Source of the DNA: Rhizobium sp. BK399
GTDB taxonomy: Bacteria > Pseudomonadota > Alphaproteobacteria > Rhizobiales > Rhizobiaceae
Length of the DNA stretch: 64,000 nt
Direction: 5' to 3'
Assembly: GCF_014194695.1 (NCBI RefSeq)
Contig: NZ_JACIAH010000014.1
Location: 62,001-126,000 of the forward strand
Part shown: positions 43,758 to 52,192 of the stretch, one piece after another
Position numbering within the stretch: the first letter of the stretch is position 1
How the letters are laid out: each line of letters begins with the position of its first letter
Notes under the pieces: model-generated
The model's database searches: none
Seen by the model: the letters and a program-made list of their open reading frames with translations, nothing else
What the model was told of the DNA's origin: nothing
Position numbers and translations under genes: made by a program

Positions 43758-44656
43758 CCGCGCACCTCATGACGTGTCGAGCGGACGTAGACGACCGAAG
43801 CGAACATGACGAAGACAATCATGATGACGGAAATGGTCGCACCCTTGGCGAAATCATACTGGCGGAAGGACAAATCCCAGGCCCAGTACTGCGTGACGTT
43901 GGAGGAGTTGTTCGGGCCACCCGAGGTAATCGCGGCAAAGAGGTCGAACTGCTGCAATGTGAAGATCAGGCCAAGCGCGATGATGGCGCCGATCGTCGAG
44001 CGCATCATCGGCAGCGTGATCGTCCAGAAGCGCTGCCAGGCATTGGCGCCATCGAGCTCGGCTGCCTCGTAGAGATCGCCGGGAATACCCGAAAGGCCGA
44101 CCGACAGCAGGATCATGTTGAAGGCAGTTCCGAGCCAGACATTGGCGATGATGACGGCATAGAGCGAGAAGTGCGGATCGGAGCGCCAGAAGATGTTGCT
44201 GCCGATGATGCCGCTCTCCTTCAGGATGAAGTTGAGGACACCGAAGTCGCCCGAGAGGATCCAGTTCCAGATCGCGCCGACAACGAGGCCAGGCATGACC
44301 CAGGAGACAAGAAACAGGCCTCTGAGCCAGGAGGCGCCGGGGAACCTGACCCAGAAGAACAGGGCAAGGCCAAAGCCGATGAGGAACTGCCCGGCGATCG
44401 AGCCGACCACGAATATCACCGTGTTGCCGAGGATCGGCCAGGTTTCCGGCTGGGCAAAGAGGTCCGTGTAGTTCTTGAAGCCGACGAATGGGCGCGAGAA
44501 GGTTCCGAGGCTGAACATGTCGACCTCCTGGAAGCTCATCACCACGTTGTAGATGAGTGGCAGTCCCGCCATCAGGAACAGGAACGCCAGCGGAAAGGCG
44601 ACGAGCATGATGTCGAAGCCACGGCCGTCCCTGACGCTTGAAAGAATCCGTTTCAT
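43754..44656 (-). CDS. Sugar ABC transporter permease, MalF type
   Basis: 300 residues with six membrane segments and EAA loop DLYEAAELDGANAWQRFWTITLP. The ATG at 44656 has GGAGG 4 bp upstream; the frame is open further upstream to 44884 but that would overlap the binding-protein gene. Two hairpins lie in the 110-bp gap between the binding-protein stop and this start. Confidence 0.94.
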   Translation of the reverse strand: MKRILSSVRDGRGFDIMLVAFPLAFLFLMAGLPLIYNVVMSFQEVDMFSLGTFSRPFVGFKNYTDLFAQPETWPILGNTVIFVVGSIAGQFLIGFGLALFFWVRFPGASWLRGLFLVSWVMPGLVVGAIWNWILSGDFGVLNFILKESGIIGSNIFWRSDPHFSLYAVIIANVWLGTAFNMILLSVGLSGIPGDLYEAAELDGANAWQRFWTITLPMMRSTIGAIIALGLIFTLQQFDLFAAITSGGPNNSSNVTQYWAWDLSFRQYDFAKGATISVIMIVFVMFASVVYVRSTRHEVRG

Positions 44657-44677
44657 CGATCCTCCAATACTCCGAAC

Positions 44678-44712
44678 GGGGCTGCCTTGCGCTTTCGCTT
44701 TAAGACAGCCCC
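44678..44712 (-). other. Stem-loop in the binding-protein/permease gap
   Basis: Inverted repeat ggggctg (44678-44684) / cagcccc (44706-44712) with a 21-nt loop. Second, weaker hairpin after the binding-protein gene; may contribute to message protection. Confidence 0.4.
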
Positions 44713-44730
44713 TGCCGGGAGGAAATGGTG

Positions 44731-44750
44731 GGATGGCCCGAAGGCCATCC
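44731..44750 (-). other. Stem-loop with UUCG tetraloop after the binding-protein gene
   Basis: Perfect 8-bp inverted repeat ggatggcc (44731-44738) / ggccatcc (44743-44750). In the minus-strand RNA the loop is UUCG closed by C-G, an exceptionally stable tetraloop, located 17 bp after the binding-protein stop. No T-run follows, so RNA stabilisation rather than termination is likely. Confidence 0.65.
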
Positions 44751-44766
44751 GGTTGTCCGGAAAGGG

Positions 44767-45999
44767 TTAGCCGAGCACAGCCTTGATCTTGTCGGCGGCC
44801 TGGTCGAGTGCGTCCTTCGGCGACATCTGACCGGTCAGGGCAGCCTGGATGGCGTCCTGAATTGCCTTGGAGATCTTCGGCCATTGCGGGTGCGGACCGC
44901 GCGGCTTGGCGTATTTCAGCTGTTCGATGAAGACCTTCAGCGCGTGATCCTTGAGCTTTTCGCCGGTCTCGGGGATGGTGATGTCGGAACGGGCCGGGAG
45001 CTGGCCGTAGTTCTTGAACATCTTGTCATCCTGGGAGGCGAAGAACTCGAGTGCCTTGAAGGCCTCGGCTGGATGCTTCGTGCTGGCAAAGATCGCCCAG
45101 TTGAAGTCGCCCATCGCCGAGGAGCGCTCCGCGCCCTCCTTCGGAACCGGAAGCAGGGCAACGCCCCAGTCGAACTTTGCTTCCTTCGTCATGCGATCAA
45201 GCTCCCAGGGGCCGGAGATCGCCATGGCGGCATTTCCCGAATTGAAGGTGCCGGTCGAGTCCCACTGGCCGCGCGTCAACGTGTCAGGAGAGGCGAGCTT
45301 CTCGTCCATGATCGTTTTCCAGGTCTCCAGCGCCTTGACCGCGCCCTCGGCATTGATGTTCTCGTAGCTGCCGCCGCCCATCTGCGCCCAGGGAAGGAAC
45401 TGGAAGGTGCCCTCCTCGTTCGCCTTGGCGGAGAAGGCGAGACCATAGACGTTCTTGGCGGGATCGGTGAGCTTGCGCGCATCCTCGACAAGCTCGTCCC
45501 AGGTCTGCGGCGGCTTGTTGGGGTCGAGGCCCTTCGCCTTGAACATGTCCTTGTTGTAGTAGAGCGCGATCGTGTTCGTTGCCTTCGGCACGCCAAAATA
45601 CTTGCCGTCCCATTCAACGGACTTCAGCGGACCCGGAAAATAATTGTCCGGCTTGATGACCGAGGACGACTTGACCATGTCGGTGATGTCGAGGAAGGCG
45701 CCACGCGAGGCAAACATCGCATGTTCCGGATTGTCGACGGCAATGATGTCGGGAGCCTGGCCCGTGGCATAGGCGCGCATCGCTTCGGTGACGACGTCAT
45801 CGAACTGGATGAGGCGATACTCGATCTTGATGCCGTTGTTCTGGGCGTTGAATTCCTTGACGAGATTGGGAGCGGGCTGGATGTCCTTGTCCAGCGACCA
45901 CAGCGTCAGCGTGACGTCTTCGGCCTTCGCGGAGAGGCCGAAGAGAGAGACGCCTGCCAGCGCCACGGCGCCAATCATTGCAAACTTGTGGATACCCAT
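44767..45999 (-). CDS. Sugar ABC transporter substrate-binding protein
   Basis: 410 residues: signal peptide about 1-26 (MGIHKFAMIGAVALAGVSLF, cleavage after AKA), then a family 1 solute-binding fold (VTLTLWSLDKDI, LVKEFNAQNNGIKIEYR, TIALYYNKDMFKAKGLD). GGAGGAG lies 5 bp before the ATG. Periplasmic sugar receptor for the permease pair downstream; the substrate may be a monosaccharide or cyclitol given the isomerase and dehydrogenase in the same operon. Confidence 0.93.
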   Translation of the reverse strand: MGIHKFAMIGAVALAGVSLFGLSAKAEDVTLTLWSLDKDIQPAPNLVKEFNAQNNGIKIEYRLIQFDDVVTEAMRAYATGQAPDIIAVDNPEHAMFASRGAFLDITDMVKSSSVIKPDNYFPGPLKSVEWDGKYFGVPKATNTIALYYNKDMFKAKGLDPNKPPQTWDELVEDARKLTDPAKNVYGLAFSAKANEEGTFQFLPWAQMGGGSYENINAEGAVKALETWKTIMDEKLASPDTLTRGQWDSTGTFNSGNAAMAISGPWELDRMTKEAKFDWGVALLPVPKEGAERSSAMGDFNWAIFASTKHPAEAFKALEFFASQDDKMFKNYGQLPARSDITIPETGEKLKDHALKVFIEQLKYAKPRGPHPQWPKISKAIQDAIQAALTGQMSPKDALDQAADKIKAVLG

Positions 46000-46031
46000 A
46001 GTTCTCCTCCTTTGTGGTTATCCCTTGAAAA

Positions 46032-46054
46032 GCCGGCGAATCCTCCTCGCCGGC
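46032..46054 (-). other. Stem-loop between the isomerase and binding-protein genes
   Basis: Perfect 8-bp inverted repeat gccggcga (46032-46039) / tcgccggc (46047-46054) with a 7-nt loop, in the 65-bp gap after the isomerase stop. No T-run. May separate expression of the two catabolic genes from that of the transporter. Confidence 0.55.
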
Positions 46055-46064
46055 CACGACTTGA

Positions 46065-46967
46065 TCAAACCGGATCGACGACGAAAGCGCCGCCCCGGGC
46101 ATGCTTGAGGTGGTTGAGCGCGTGAACCTGGCCGGTCATTTCGAGTTGATCGCGATAGACCGGGTCATGCCAGCCTTCGATATCGATCGAACCGGACCAG
46201 CCTGCAAGGCGCAGTTCGGAAATGATGTCCGTCCAGTTGCTGTCGCCAAAGCCCGGCGTGCGCATGAAGACGAACTTCTCCTTGCCGAAGATGCCATGCT
46301 CCTTGATGACGTCCCAGCGGATCGTGGCATCCTTGCCATGCACGTGGAAGATCTTCTTGGCCCATTTGCGGATCTGCGGCAGCGGCTCGATCAGGTAGAC
46401 CATCTGGTGGCAGGGTTCCCATTCGATGCCGATATGGTCGTCCGGGGTTTCGTTGAAGATCAGTTCCCAGGCGTCGGGATTGTGCGCGATGTTCCAGTCG
46501 CCGGTCGCCCAGTTGCCGTCCATGGCGCAGTTTTCGAAGGCGATCTTGATGCCCTTGTCGGCGGCCCGCTTGGCAAGATCGCTCCAGATTTCCTTGTAGC
46601 GCGGCAGGCTGTCGGTCAGCGGCTTGTTGCGGACACGGCCGGTAAAGCCGGCAACGCAGGTCGCCCCGAAATGGTGGGCATTGTCGATGCAGTCTTTCCA
46701 TCCCTGCAGCGTCTCGAGATCGATCTCGGTGGTTTCAAGCGGATTGCCGAACATGCCGAGCGTCGAGATGGTGATGTCGCGGTCGCCGATGGCGTCGACG
46801 CAGCGCTTTCCGAGCTCGGCAAGGTCCTGCCGGTTCGTCGTCTGCCAGAAGAAGGGCTCGAAGCTTTCGAAGCCCAAATTGGCGATCTGGCCGATGCGCT
46901 TGTCGGCGCCGCCGTTGGAGGCGCTGACCATGGTGCCGATACGAATGGACTTGGCGGGGTTGCTCAC
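46065..46967 (-). CDS. Sugar phosphate isomerase/epimerase (AP endonuclease 2-type TIM barrel)
   Basis: 300 residues of the xylose-isomerase-like fold. Metal-site stretches are visible: IAFENCAMDGN (Glu), GIEWEPCHQMVY (Glu and His), FHVHGKDATI (His and Asp) and GSIDIEGWHDP (Glu). Such proteins isomerise or epimerise keto-sugars or inositol derivatives. GTG start at 46967 with AAGGAA 7 bp upstream. It lies 11 bp after the Gfo/Idh gene, a combination common in rhizobial sugar or inositol catabolic operons. Confidence 0.88.
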   Translation of the reverse strand: MSNPAKSIRIGTMVSASNGGADKRIGQIANLGFESFEPFFWQTTNRQDLAELGKRCVDAIGDRDITISTLGMFGNPLETTEIDLETLQGWKDCIDNAHHFGATCVAGFTGRVRNKPLTDSLPRYKEIWSDLAKRAADKGIKIAFENCAMDGNWATGDWNIAHNPDAWELIFNETPDDHIGIEWEPCHQMVYLIEPLPQIRKWAKKIFHVHGKDATIRWDVIKEHGIFGKEKFVFMRTPGFGDSNWTDIISELRLAGWSGSIDIEGWHDPVYRDQLEMTGQVHALNHLKHARGGAFVVDPV

Positions 46968-46978
46968 AATATCTTTCC

Positions 46979-48013
46979 TTATGCTGAAATTTCGATGCGC
47001 TTGCCGGTTCTGGCGCTCTCGATTGCGGCAAAGACCATGGCCAGGCTCCTGATGTTGTCGGAGCTCGCGGTTTCCGGCCGCTTGCCTGATCTGATCGCCT
47101 CGACGAAGTCGCAGATGACGCTGGCATGACCGTGCGTCTCTTCCTCGTGCTCGGGGTCGGGAACGTTTACGGGCGCAGACCCGTGTAGCAGGCCGGGCTC
47201 CGTGCCGGCGACGGTGGCGCGGAACTTATCGGCGCCATCCCAGGTGAGCATGCCGCGCGAGCCAACGAGGCGCCATTCGCTTTCCCAGCTCGTGCGCTCG
47301 CCTTCGGCGCACCAAGAGCCGCGATAGGTAAAGATGACATCATCGGAAAATTCGAAGGTCGCATTGGCGCTTGCACCATGCCTGTACCATGACCCCTTCG
47401 GATTCTTCTCGACGCAATAGACAGCGAGCGGCTTCTTGTCGGCGACAAAGCGGGCCGCGTCGAAGGTATGGATCGCCATGTCGAGCAGAAGGACGTTGTC
47501 CATCTCCTCGCGGAACCCCCCGAAATGCGGGCCGAGAAAGAAGTCGCAATGAATGGCGGTCAGGTCGCCGATCGCTCCGCTCTTGACGAAGCGGTGCATG
47601 CGGCGCACGCCCGATATGAAGCGGCGGTTCTGGATGATGGCGTGGATCCTGCCGGTTTCGGCGGCAAGATCGATCAGTGCCGCCCCTTCTGCAAGCGAGG
47701 TCGCCATGGGCTTCTCGCTTAGCACGTGGCATCCGGCCTTCAGCGCGGTCGAGACAACGGTGAAGCGAGCCGCAGGCACGACGACATCGAACACGATGTC
47801 TGCGCTCGACTGTGCAATGACTTCGGACAAGTCCGTGCCGATGACGGCGCCCTCAAGACCGAATTCGGATGCCAGCGCTTCGGCTGCTGCCGGGTTGACG
47901 TCGACGAGGCCGCTGACCTCGATGGCGGCCGCCAGCGTCGGCGTTTCCTTGATGGCGCGCAGCCAGCCTTTGGACATGGCTCCGCACCCGCATAGAACGG
48001 CTTTCAAAATCAC
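46979..48013 (-). CDS. Gfo/Idh/MocA family oxidoreductase
   Basis: 344 residues. Rossmann motif AVLCGCGAMSKGW (GxGxxx variant GCGAMS), conserved SEKPMA, and LLLDMAIHTFDAARF with the Asp-His pair of the active site. GTG start at 48013, chosen because GGAGGA lies 4 bp upstream; the frame is open to 48058 but that region is promoter-like. First gene of the operon, directly behind the LacI-type operators. Probably an NAD(P)-dependent sugar or inositol dehydrogenase. Confidence 0.88.
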   Translation of the reverse strand: MILKAVLCGCGAMSKGWLRAIKETPTLAAAIEVSGLVDVNPAAAEALASEFGLEGAVIGTDLSEVIAQSSADIVFDVVVPAARFTVVSTALKAGCHVLSEKPMATSLAEGAALIDLAAETGRIHAIIQNRRFISGVRRMHRFVKSGAIGDLTAIHCDFFLGPHFGGFREEMDNVLLLDMAIHTFDAARFVADKKPLAVYCVEKNPKGSWYRHGASANATFEFSDDVIFTYRGSWCAEGERTSWESEWRLVGSRGMLTWDGADKFRATVAGTEPGLLHGSAPVNVPDPEHEEETHGHASVICDFVEAIRSGKRPETASSDNIRSLAMVFAAIESARTGKRIEISA

Positions 48014-48060
48014 GATTTCCTCCGATGGGTGGTTTCCGGCTTTCCTCCCGAAACGCATCC

Positions 48061-48074
48061 CGTAAACGTTTACG
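48061..48074. promoter_or_regulatory. LacI-type operator 1
   Basis: Perfect 14-bp palindrome cgtaaacgtttacg with the central CpG typical of LacI/GalR-family operators, 48 bp upstream of the Gfo/Idh start codon. Confidence 0.8.
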
Positions 48075-48083
48075 ATACTAAGC

Positions 48084-48095
48084 GGAAACGTTTCC
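48084..48095. promoter_or_regulatory. LacI-type operator 2
   Basis: Perfect 12-bp palindrome ggaaacgtttcc, same AAACGTTT core as operator 1. The two centres are 22 bp apart, about two helical turns, so two dimers could bind the same DNA face. Confidence 0.8.
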
Positions 48096-48273
48096 TGGTG
48101 TCAATACCGGGTCATGCCCTCGCAAATGCGGCCGAAAACGTGTGGAATGGCGGGGCTTTAGGCAGTCTGCGCCGCAGGCAGCAGGAAAAAAGTTCGGCCT
48201 GATGACGAGCCTTTCTGCCTCGCGTCATCCGACGAATCCGTCGCCAGCGAAGCGTCCCCGCACGCGGCGCGAC

Positions 48274-49311
48274 TTAAGCCTTCAGCGAAAAAGCATCGCT
48301 CTCGCCTGGCGCGAGCTCGAGCGGCCAGATCGTGTTGCGGGCACCCTTCGGATAATGTTCGGCATAGGCAGGCATGGTGGCAAGCAGGGTTTCGGCGAGT
48401 TCGACGCCGAGGTCACGCAGCGACATGCGAAAGCAGGTGAGCGACGGCTGCAGGAATTTTCCGCGCGGTTCCTCGCGAAAGCCGATCACGGCAAGATCGC
48501 GTCCGGGTACGATGCCTGCCTCGTTGAGGCGGCGATAGAGACCGATCGCCATGAGCTCATAGATCAGGATGATGGCGGTCGGCTTGCTGTCGAGCCGCAG
48601 AATTTCGTGGCCCGCCTGATAGCCCCCCTGCTCGCTCGATTTGACCCGGATGACCAGCGAGGGATCAAAGGCAATGCCGTGTCGTTCAAGCGACTTGCGA
48701 TAGGCATCGACAAAAATATAACCGAGATTGATGTCGTTCGACGGCGCGGCTATGGCGATGCGGCGATGACCCTTGGACACCAGCCGGTCGACGGCGCAGG
48801 CAGCAACGCCTTCAAAATCGAGGTCGATCCATGTGTGGTTGCCGCCGGACGCGCTGCGTCCGAGCGCCACGAAGGGGATCTTCGTCTTGATCAGGAGATC
48901 GATGCGTTTGTCGACGCGCTGGGTGGCGGAGATGATCATCGCATCGACGATCCGCCGCGCAACCATCCGTTTCAGATATTCGTGCGGGTCCTCGTCATTC
49001 GGGCAAGGCAGCATCAGCAGGTCGAGCTTGTGGCGGGAGAGCACGCTTTGCAGCCCGCCGGTAACGCCGAGGAAGAAGTTGTCGCTGTTTTCGACCGTCT
49101 CCTTGCTGGATTCGATCATCAGGCCAATGACATTGGTCGTCCCCTGGCGAAGGCTTCTGCCGGACTGGTTGGCGACATAGCCGATTTCCTCGGCGGCCGC
49201 CAGCACGCGCTTGCGCGTCTCCTCGTTGACGTCAGGCCGACCATTCAGCGCACGCGAAACTGTTCCGATCGAAATATCGAGATGCTTAGCGAGCTGGCGA
49301 ATTCCCTTCAT
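48274..49311 (-). CDS. LacI family transcriptional regulator
   Basis: 345 residues. N-terminal LacI helix-turn-helix (GIRQLAKHLDISIGTVSRALNG) with hinge helix region (NQSGRSLRQGTTNVIGLM, truncated reading), then a periplasmic-binding-protein-like effector domain ending in LELAPGESD. ATG 49311 is preferred (GGGAGAGAG about 11 bp upstream); a TTG at 49320 is in frame. It precedes the sugar operon in the same direction and three palindromes with its expected core lie at 48061, 48084 and 49360, so it most likely represses the operon and itself. Confidence 0.92.
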   Translation of the reverse strand: MKGIRQLAKHLDISIGTVSRALNGRPDVNEETRKRVLAAAEEIGYVANQSGRSLRQGTTNVIGLMIESSKETVENSDNFFLGVTGGLQSVLSRHKLDLLMLPCPNDEDPHEYLKRMVARRIVDAMIISATQRVDKRIDLLIKTKIPFVALGRSASGGNHTWIDLDFEGVAACAVDRLVSKGHRRIAIAAPSNDINLGYIFVDAYRKSLERHGIAFDPSLVIRVKSSEQGGYQAGHEILRLDSKPTAIILIYELMAIGLYRRLNEAGIVPGRDLAVIGFREEPRGKFLQPSLTCFRMSLRDLGVELAETLLATMPAYAEHYPKGARNTIWPLELAPGESDAFSLKA

Positions 49312-49359
49312 CTGCGGCAATCTCTCTCCCCGATCAACCCGTTCCTATCTGCCACACTA

Positions 49360-49367
49360 AAACGTTT
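49360..49367. promoter_or_regulatory. Candidate LacI auto-operator
   Basis: AAACGTTT core palindrome (within taaaacgtttccga), identical to the core of the two operon operators, 49 bp before the lacI-type start codon. Flanks are less symmetrical than in the operon sites. Confidence 0.5.
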
Positions 49368-49404
49368 CCGAAAAGCCGGCATCGACGAATGCATGGTCCG
49401 CCGC

Positions 49405-49776
49405 TCAGCTTGCGACGAGGCTTGATGTGGCGAGCGCGGCGATGGCAACGCCGGCACCGGCTGCCGCTCCGATCGATTTTGCCATCGCATCGCCAAATCG
49501 CGCATGGCGCGACGGCGACAACAGCTGCAGCAGTTCCGAAAGGGCGGAACCGACCACGCAGGCAAGGACCACGCATGCCGTGGAGCGTGGATAGCCGAGC
49601 ACGAAGAAAAATGCCATGGAGGCAAAGGCAAGCGCCCTGTCGAGGTTGACGCGGGTGATCGTCCGCGGCCGCATCCTGATCGGGGAGACCGTCACGAACA
49701 GGATGAAGGCAAACAGCGCCCAGGCGATCACCCGGGCGTAAAATGTCAGGTCGGATCCGCCGCCAAGTTCACTCAA
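49405..49776 (-). CDS. VanZ-like small membrane protein
   Basis: 123 residues, about four membrane helices. The motif ALAFASMAFFFVLGYPRS followed by ALSELLQLLSPSRHARFGD matches the VanZ-like family (Asp-rich ends of helices; E-x2-Q before RH). TTG start at 49776 with AAGGA about 10 bp upstream. It lies 83 bp after rfbC in the same direction and VanZ-like genes often sit in polysaccharide clusters. Biochemical role unknown. Confidence 0.7.
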   Translation of the reverse strand: MSELGGGSDLTFYARVIAWALFAFILFVTVSPIRMRPRTITRVNLDRALAFASMAFFFVLGYPRSTACVVLACVVGSALSELLQLLSPSRHARFGDAMAKSIGAAAGAGVAIAALATSSLVAS

Positions 49777-49858
49777 CGCGCTTTTCGTCCTTTGCCATCA
49801 GGTTCCTGGGGTCCACAGCAACGCCGATCCGGCGGTCCGGGGAAGAGCTCATCAGAGA

Positions 49859-50419
49859 TCAGCCGACCAGGGCGTCGTCGAACACCTCGGCGTCCTTGAA
49901 GGCGGCCGCGGCCGCATCCTTGCCCGACAGGAGCGGCGCCGTATCGATCGGCCAGCGGATGGCGAGCGAGGGGTCGTTCCAGACAATGGCCCGCTCGCTT
50001 TCCGGCGCGTAGAAATCCGTGGTCTTGTAGAGGAATTGGGCCGTCTCGGAGAGAACCAGAAAGCCATGGGCAAAGCCGGTCGGGATAAAGACCTGGCGCT
50101 TGTTCCCGGCAGAGAGAATTTCCCCTACCCACCTGCCGAAGGTTGGCGAGGTCCTGCGCAGGTCGACGGCGACATCGAACACCTCGCCTTCGACGACCCG
50201 CACCAGCTTTCCCTGCGGCTGCCTGACCTGGTAGTGCAGTCCCCTGAGGACGCCCTTTGCGGATTTCGAATGATTGTCCTGCACGAAGCTGACATCGGAG
50301 CCCACAAGCGCATTGAATTTCGCCTGGTTGAAGCTCTCGAAGAAGAAGCCGCGGTCGTCACCGAAGACCGTCGGTTCGATCAGCAGCACCTCGGGGATTG
50401 CAAGTCGTGTCGCCTTCAT
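49859..50419 (-). CDS. rfbC: dTDP-4-dehydrorhamnose 3,5-epimerase
   Basis: 186 residues, normal length. Catalytic His is in GVLRGLHYQ and the partner Tyr in AQFLYKTTDFYAP; the cupin-barrel stretch IPTGFAHGFLVLSE is intact. Third enzymatic step to dTDP-L-rhamnose. Its start overlaps the rfbA stop by 4 bp (50416-50419). Confidence 0.96.
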   Translation of the reverse strand: MKATRLAIPEVLLIEPTVFGDDRGFFFESFNQAKFNALVGSDVSFVQDNHSKSAKGVLRGLHYQVRQPQGKLVRVVEGEVFDVAVDLRRTSPTFGRWVGEILSAGNKRQVFIPTGFAHGFLVLSETAQFLYKTTDFYAPESERAIVWNDPSLAIRWPIDTAPLLSGKDAAAAAFKDAEVFDDALVG

Positions 50420-51300
50420 CGCGTCGCAGCCTCCGAAACGAGCCTGAGGAGATATTTCCCGTATCCGCTCTTTGCGAGAGGTGTCGCCAGGTGCTCGAGC
50501 GCTGCGACATCGATCCAGCCGTTTCGAAAGGCGATCTCCTCCGGACAGGACACCTTCAGGCCCTGCCGATGCTCGAGCGTGGAAATGAACTGGCTGGCGT
50601 CAAGCAGCGAGTCGTGTGTTCCGGTGTCGAGCCATGCATAGCCGCGGCCCATGATCTCGACGGTCAGATTGCTGTCCTCGAGATAGCGGAGATTGAGGTC
50701 GGTGATCTCAAGTTCGCCGCGCGGCGAAGGCTTGAGTGCCTTGGCGAACTCGACCGCCCGGGCATCATAGAAATAAAGGCCGGTCACGGCATAGTTCGAT
50801 TTCGGCTGCGCCGGCTTTTCCTCGATCGAGAGCGCCCTGTTCGTGCCGTCGAATTCGACGACGCCATAGCGTTCCGGATCGAGAACATGGTAGGCGAAGA
50901 CGGTCGATCCGGTTTCGCGCGACATACCGCTTCGCAGCAGCAGGGGCAGGTCATGCCCGTAAAAGATGTTGTCGCCAAGCACCAGTGCCGATGGCGAGCC
51001 AGCGAGGAATTCCTCCCCGATGATGAAGGCCTGGGCAAGACCGTCAGGGGACGGCTGGACGGCATAGGAGAAGTTCACACCCCATTGGCTGCCACTTCCG
51101 AGCAGCTGCTCGAAGCGGGGAATGTCCTGAGGTGTCGAGATCACCAGGATATCGCGAATGCCGGCGAGCATCAGCGTGCTCAAAGGGTAGTAGATCATTG
51201 GTTTGTCGAACACCTGCAGCAGCTGCTTGCTGATGGCGAGCGTCGCCGGATGAAGTCTCGTGCCGGAGCCGCCGGCGAGGATGATGCCCTTTCGGTTCAC
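50416..51300 (-). CDS. rfbA: Glucose-1-phosphate thymidylyltransferase
   Basis: 294 residues. The nucleotidyltransferase motif GIILAGGSGTRLHPATLAIS and the substrate stretch SKQLLQVFDKPMIYYPLSTL are diagnostic of RfbA/RmlA. It makes dTDP-glucose, the first step to dTDP-L-rhamnose. GTG start at 51300, overlapping the rfbD stop (GTGA), so translation is coupled to rfbD reading. Confidence 0.96.
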   Translation of the reverse strand: MNRKGIILAGGSGTRLHPATLAISKQLLQVFDKPMIYYPLSTLMLAGIRDILVISTPQDIPRFEQLLGSGSQWGVNFSYAVQPSPDGLAQAFIIGEEFLAGSPSALVLGDNIFYGHDLPLLLRSGMSRETGSTVFAYHVLDPERYGVVEFDGTNRALSIEEKPAQPKSNYAVTGLYFYDARAVEFAKALKPSPRGELEITDLNLRYLEDSNLTVEIMGRGYAWLDTGTHDSLLDASQFISTLEHRQGLKVSCPEEIAFRNGWIDVAALEHLATPLAKSGYGKYLLRLVSEAATR

Positions 51301-52192
51301 GACTCAAGCTCCCGTCTTTTCAGTTGATGAAGCATCCTGTCCACGTGGATCGTCCAGTCCGGAAGCTCCAGTCCCAGGCAGTTGGCCAGGCCATCGCTGT
51401 CGAGCTCTGAATTGGAGGGGCGGGCTGCCGGCAGCGGATAGTCCGCGGTCGAAATCGGCTCGATGTCGGCTGCCCCGGCCTGCAGGTCAAAACCCAGCTC
51501 ACTGGCGCGCCCGACGACATAGCAGGCAAGCTCGTGCCAGCTCGTCCTGCCGCGCGCCGTCAGGTGGTAAACGCCACCTGGAAGCTCGCGGCGGCGATGG
51601 GCGGCAAGCGCGAGCGCCGTGACGTCGGCGATCAGTTCCGCCGAGGTCGGGGCGCCGAATTGATCCGCCACCACCCGCAGGCTTTTCCGTTCTCTGGCGA
51701 GGCGAAGGATGGTCTTTATGAAATTGGCGCCGTGTGCGGAAAAGACCCAGCTCGTCCTGAGCACGATCGCATCGCATCCGCTGGACAGGATCGCTTCCTC
51801 GCCCGCAAGCTTCGATCGGCCATAGGCATTCAACGGATTTGTCACATCGCCTTCACGGTAGGCCGATGGCTTGCTGCCATCGAAGACGTAGTCCGTGGAG
51901 TAGTGGACAAGCGTTGCCTTGCGTTCGAGAGCGATCTCCGCAAGGACCGCGACAGCCTCGGCATTGACACGAAAGGCCCTCTCGGATTCGGCCTCCGCCA
52001 GGTCGACCTTCGTCCACGCCGCCGCATTGACGATGATATCGGGTGCGTGCGCGCTGACCGTTTCGGCGAGCCGGTCTGTTGCTTCGATGTCGAGCCCGTC
52101 ACGACCAAGCGCGGTCACCGCGCCGAACGGCAGCAATGTGCGCTGGAGTTCCTGGCCGACCTGCCGTTCTTTCCGAGGAGAAGGATGTTCAT
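51297..52192 (-). pseudogene. rfbD: dTDP-4-dehydrorhamnose reductase gene with an N-terminal 1-bp frameshift
   Basis: From about codon 12 to the end the protein is a normal RfbD (VNAAAWTKVDLAEAE, VHYSTDYVFDG, YGRSKLAGEEA with the Tyr-x3-Lys pair, VLRTSWVF). The natural start is the ATG at 52192, overlapping the rfbB stop (ATGA). It reads MNILLLGKNG and should continue QVGQELQRTLLPFGA, but these residues are in the next frame: one base is missing near 52162-52166. As written, the ATG frame stops after about 25 codons, and the intact frame has only a TTG at 52136, which would omit the Rossmann GxxGxxG. Either a real mutation that blocks dTDP-rhamnose synthesis or a sequencing error; the remaining frame shows no decay. 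Confidence 0.85.

Noticed and set aside
42930..43818. Extension of the ATPase frame upstream through the permease gene, suggesting a fusion protein
   Set aside because: The extension is an out-of-phase reading of the MalG-type permease; the ATPase start is set by the ATGA overlap at 42930-42933.
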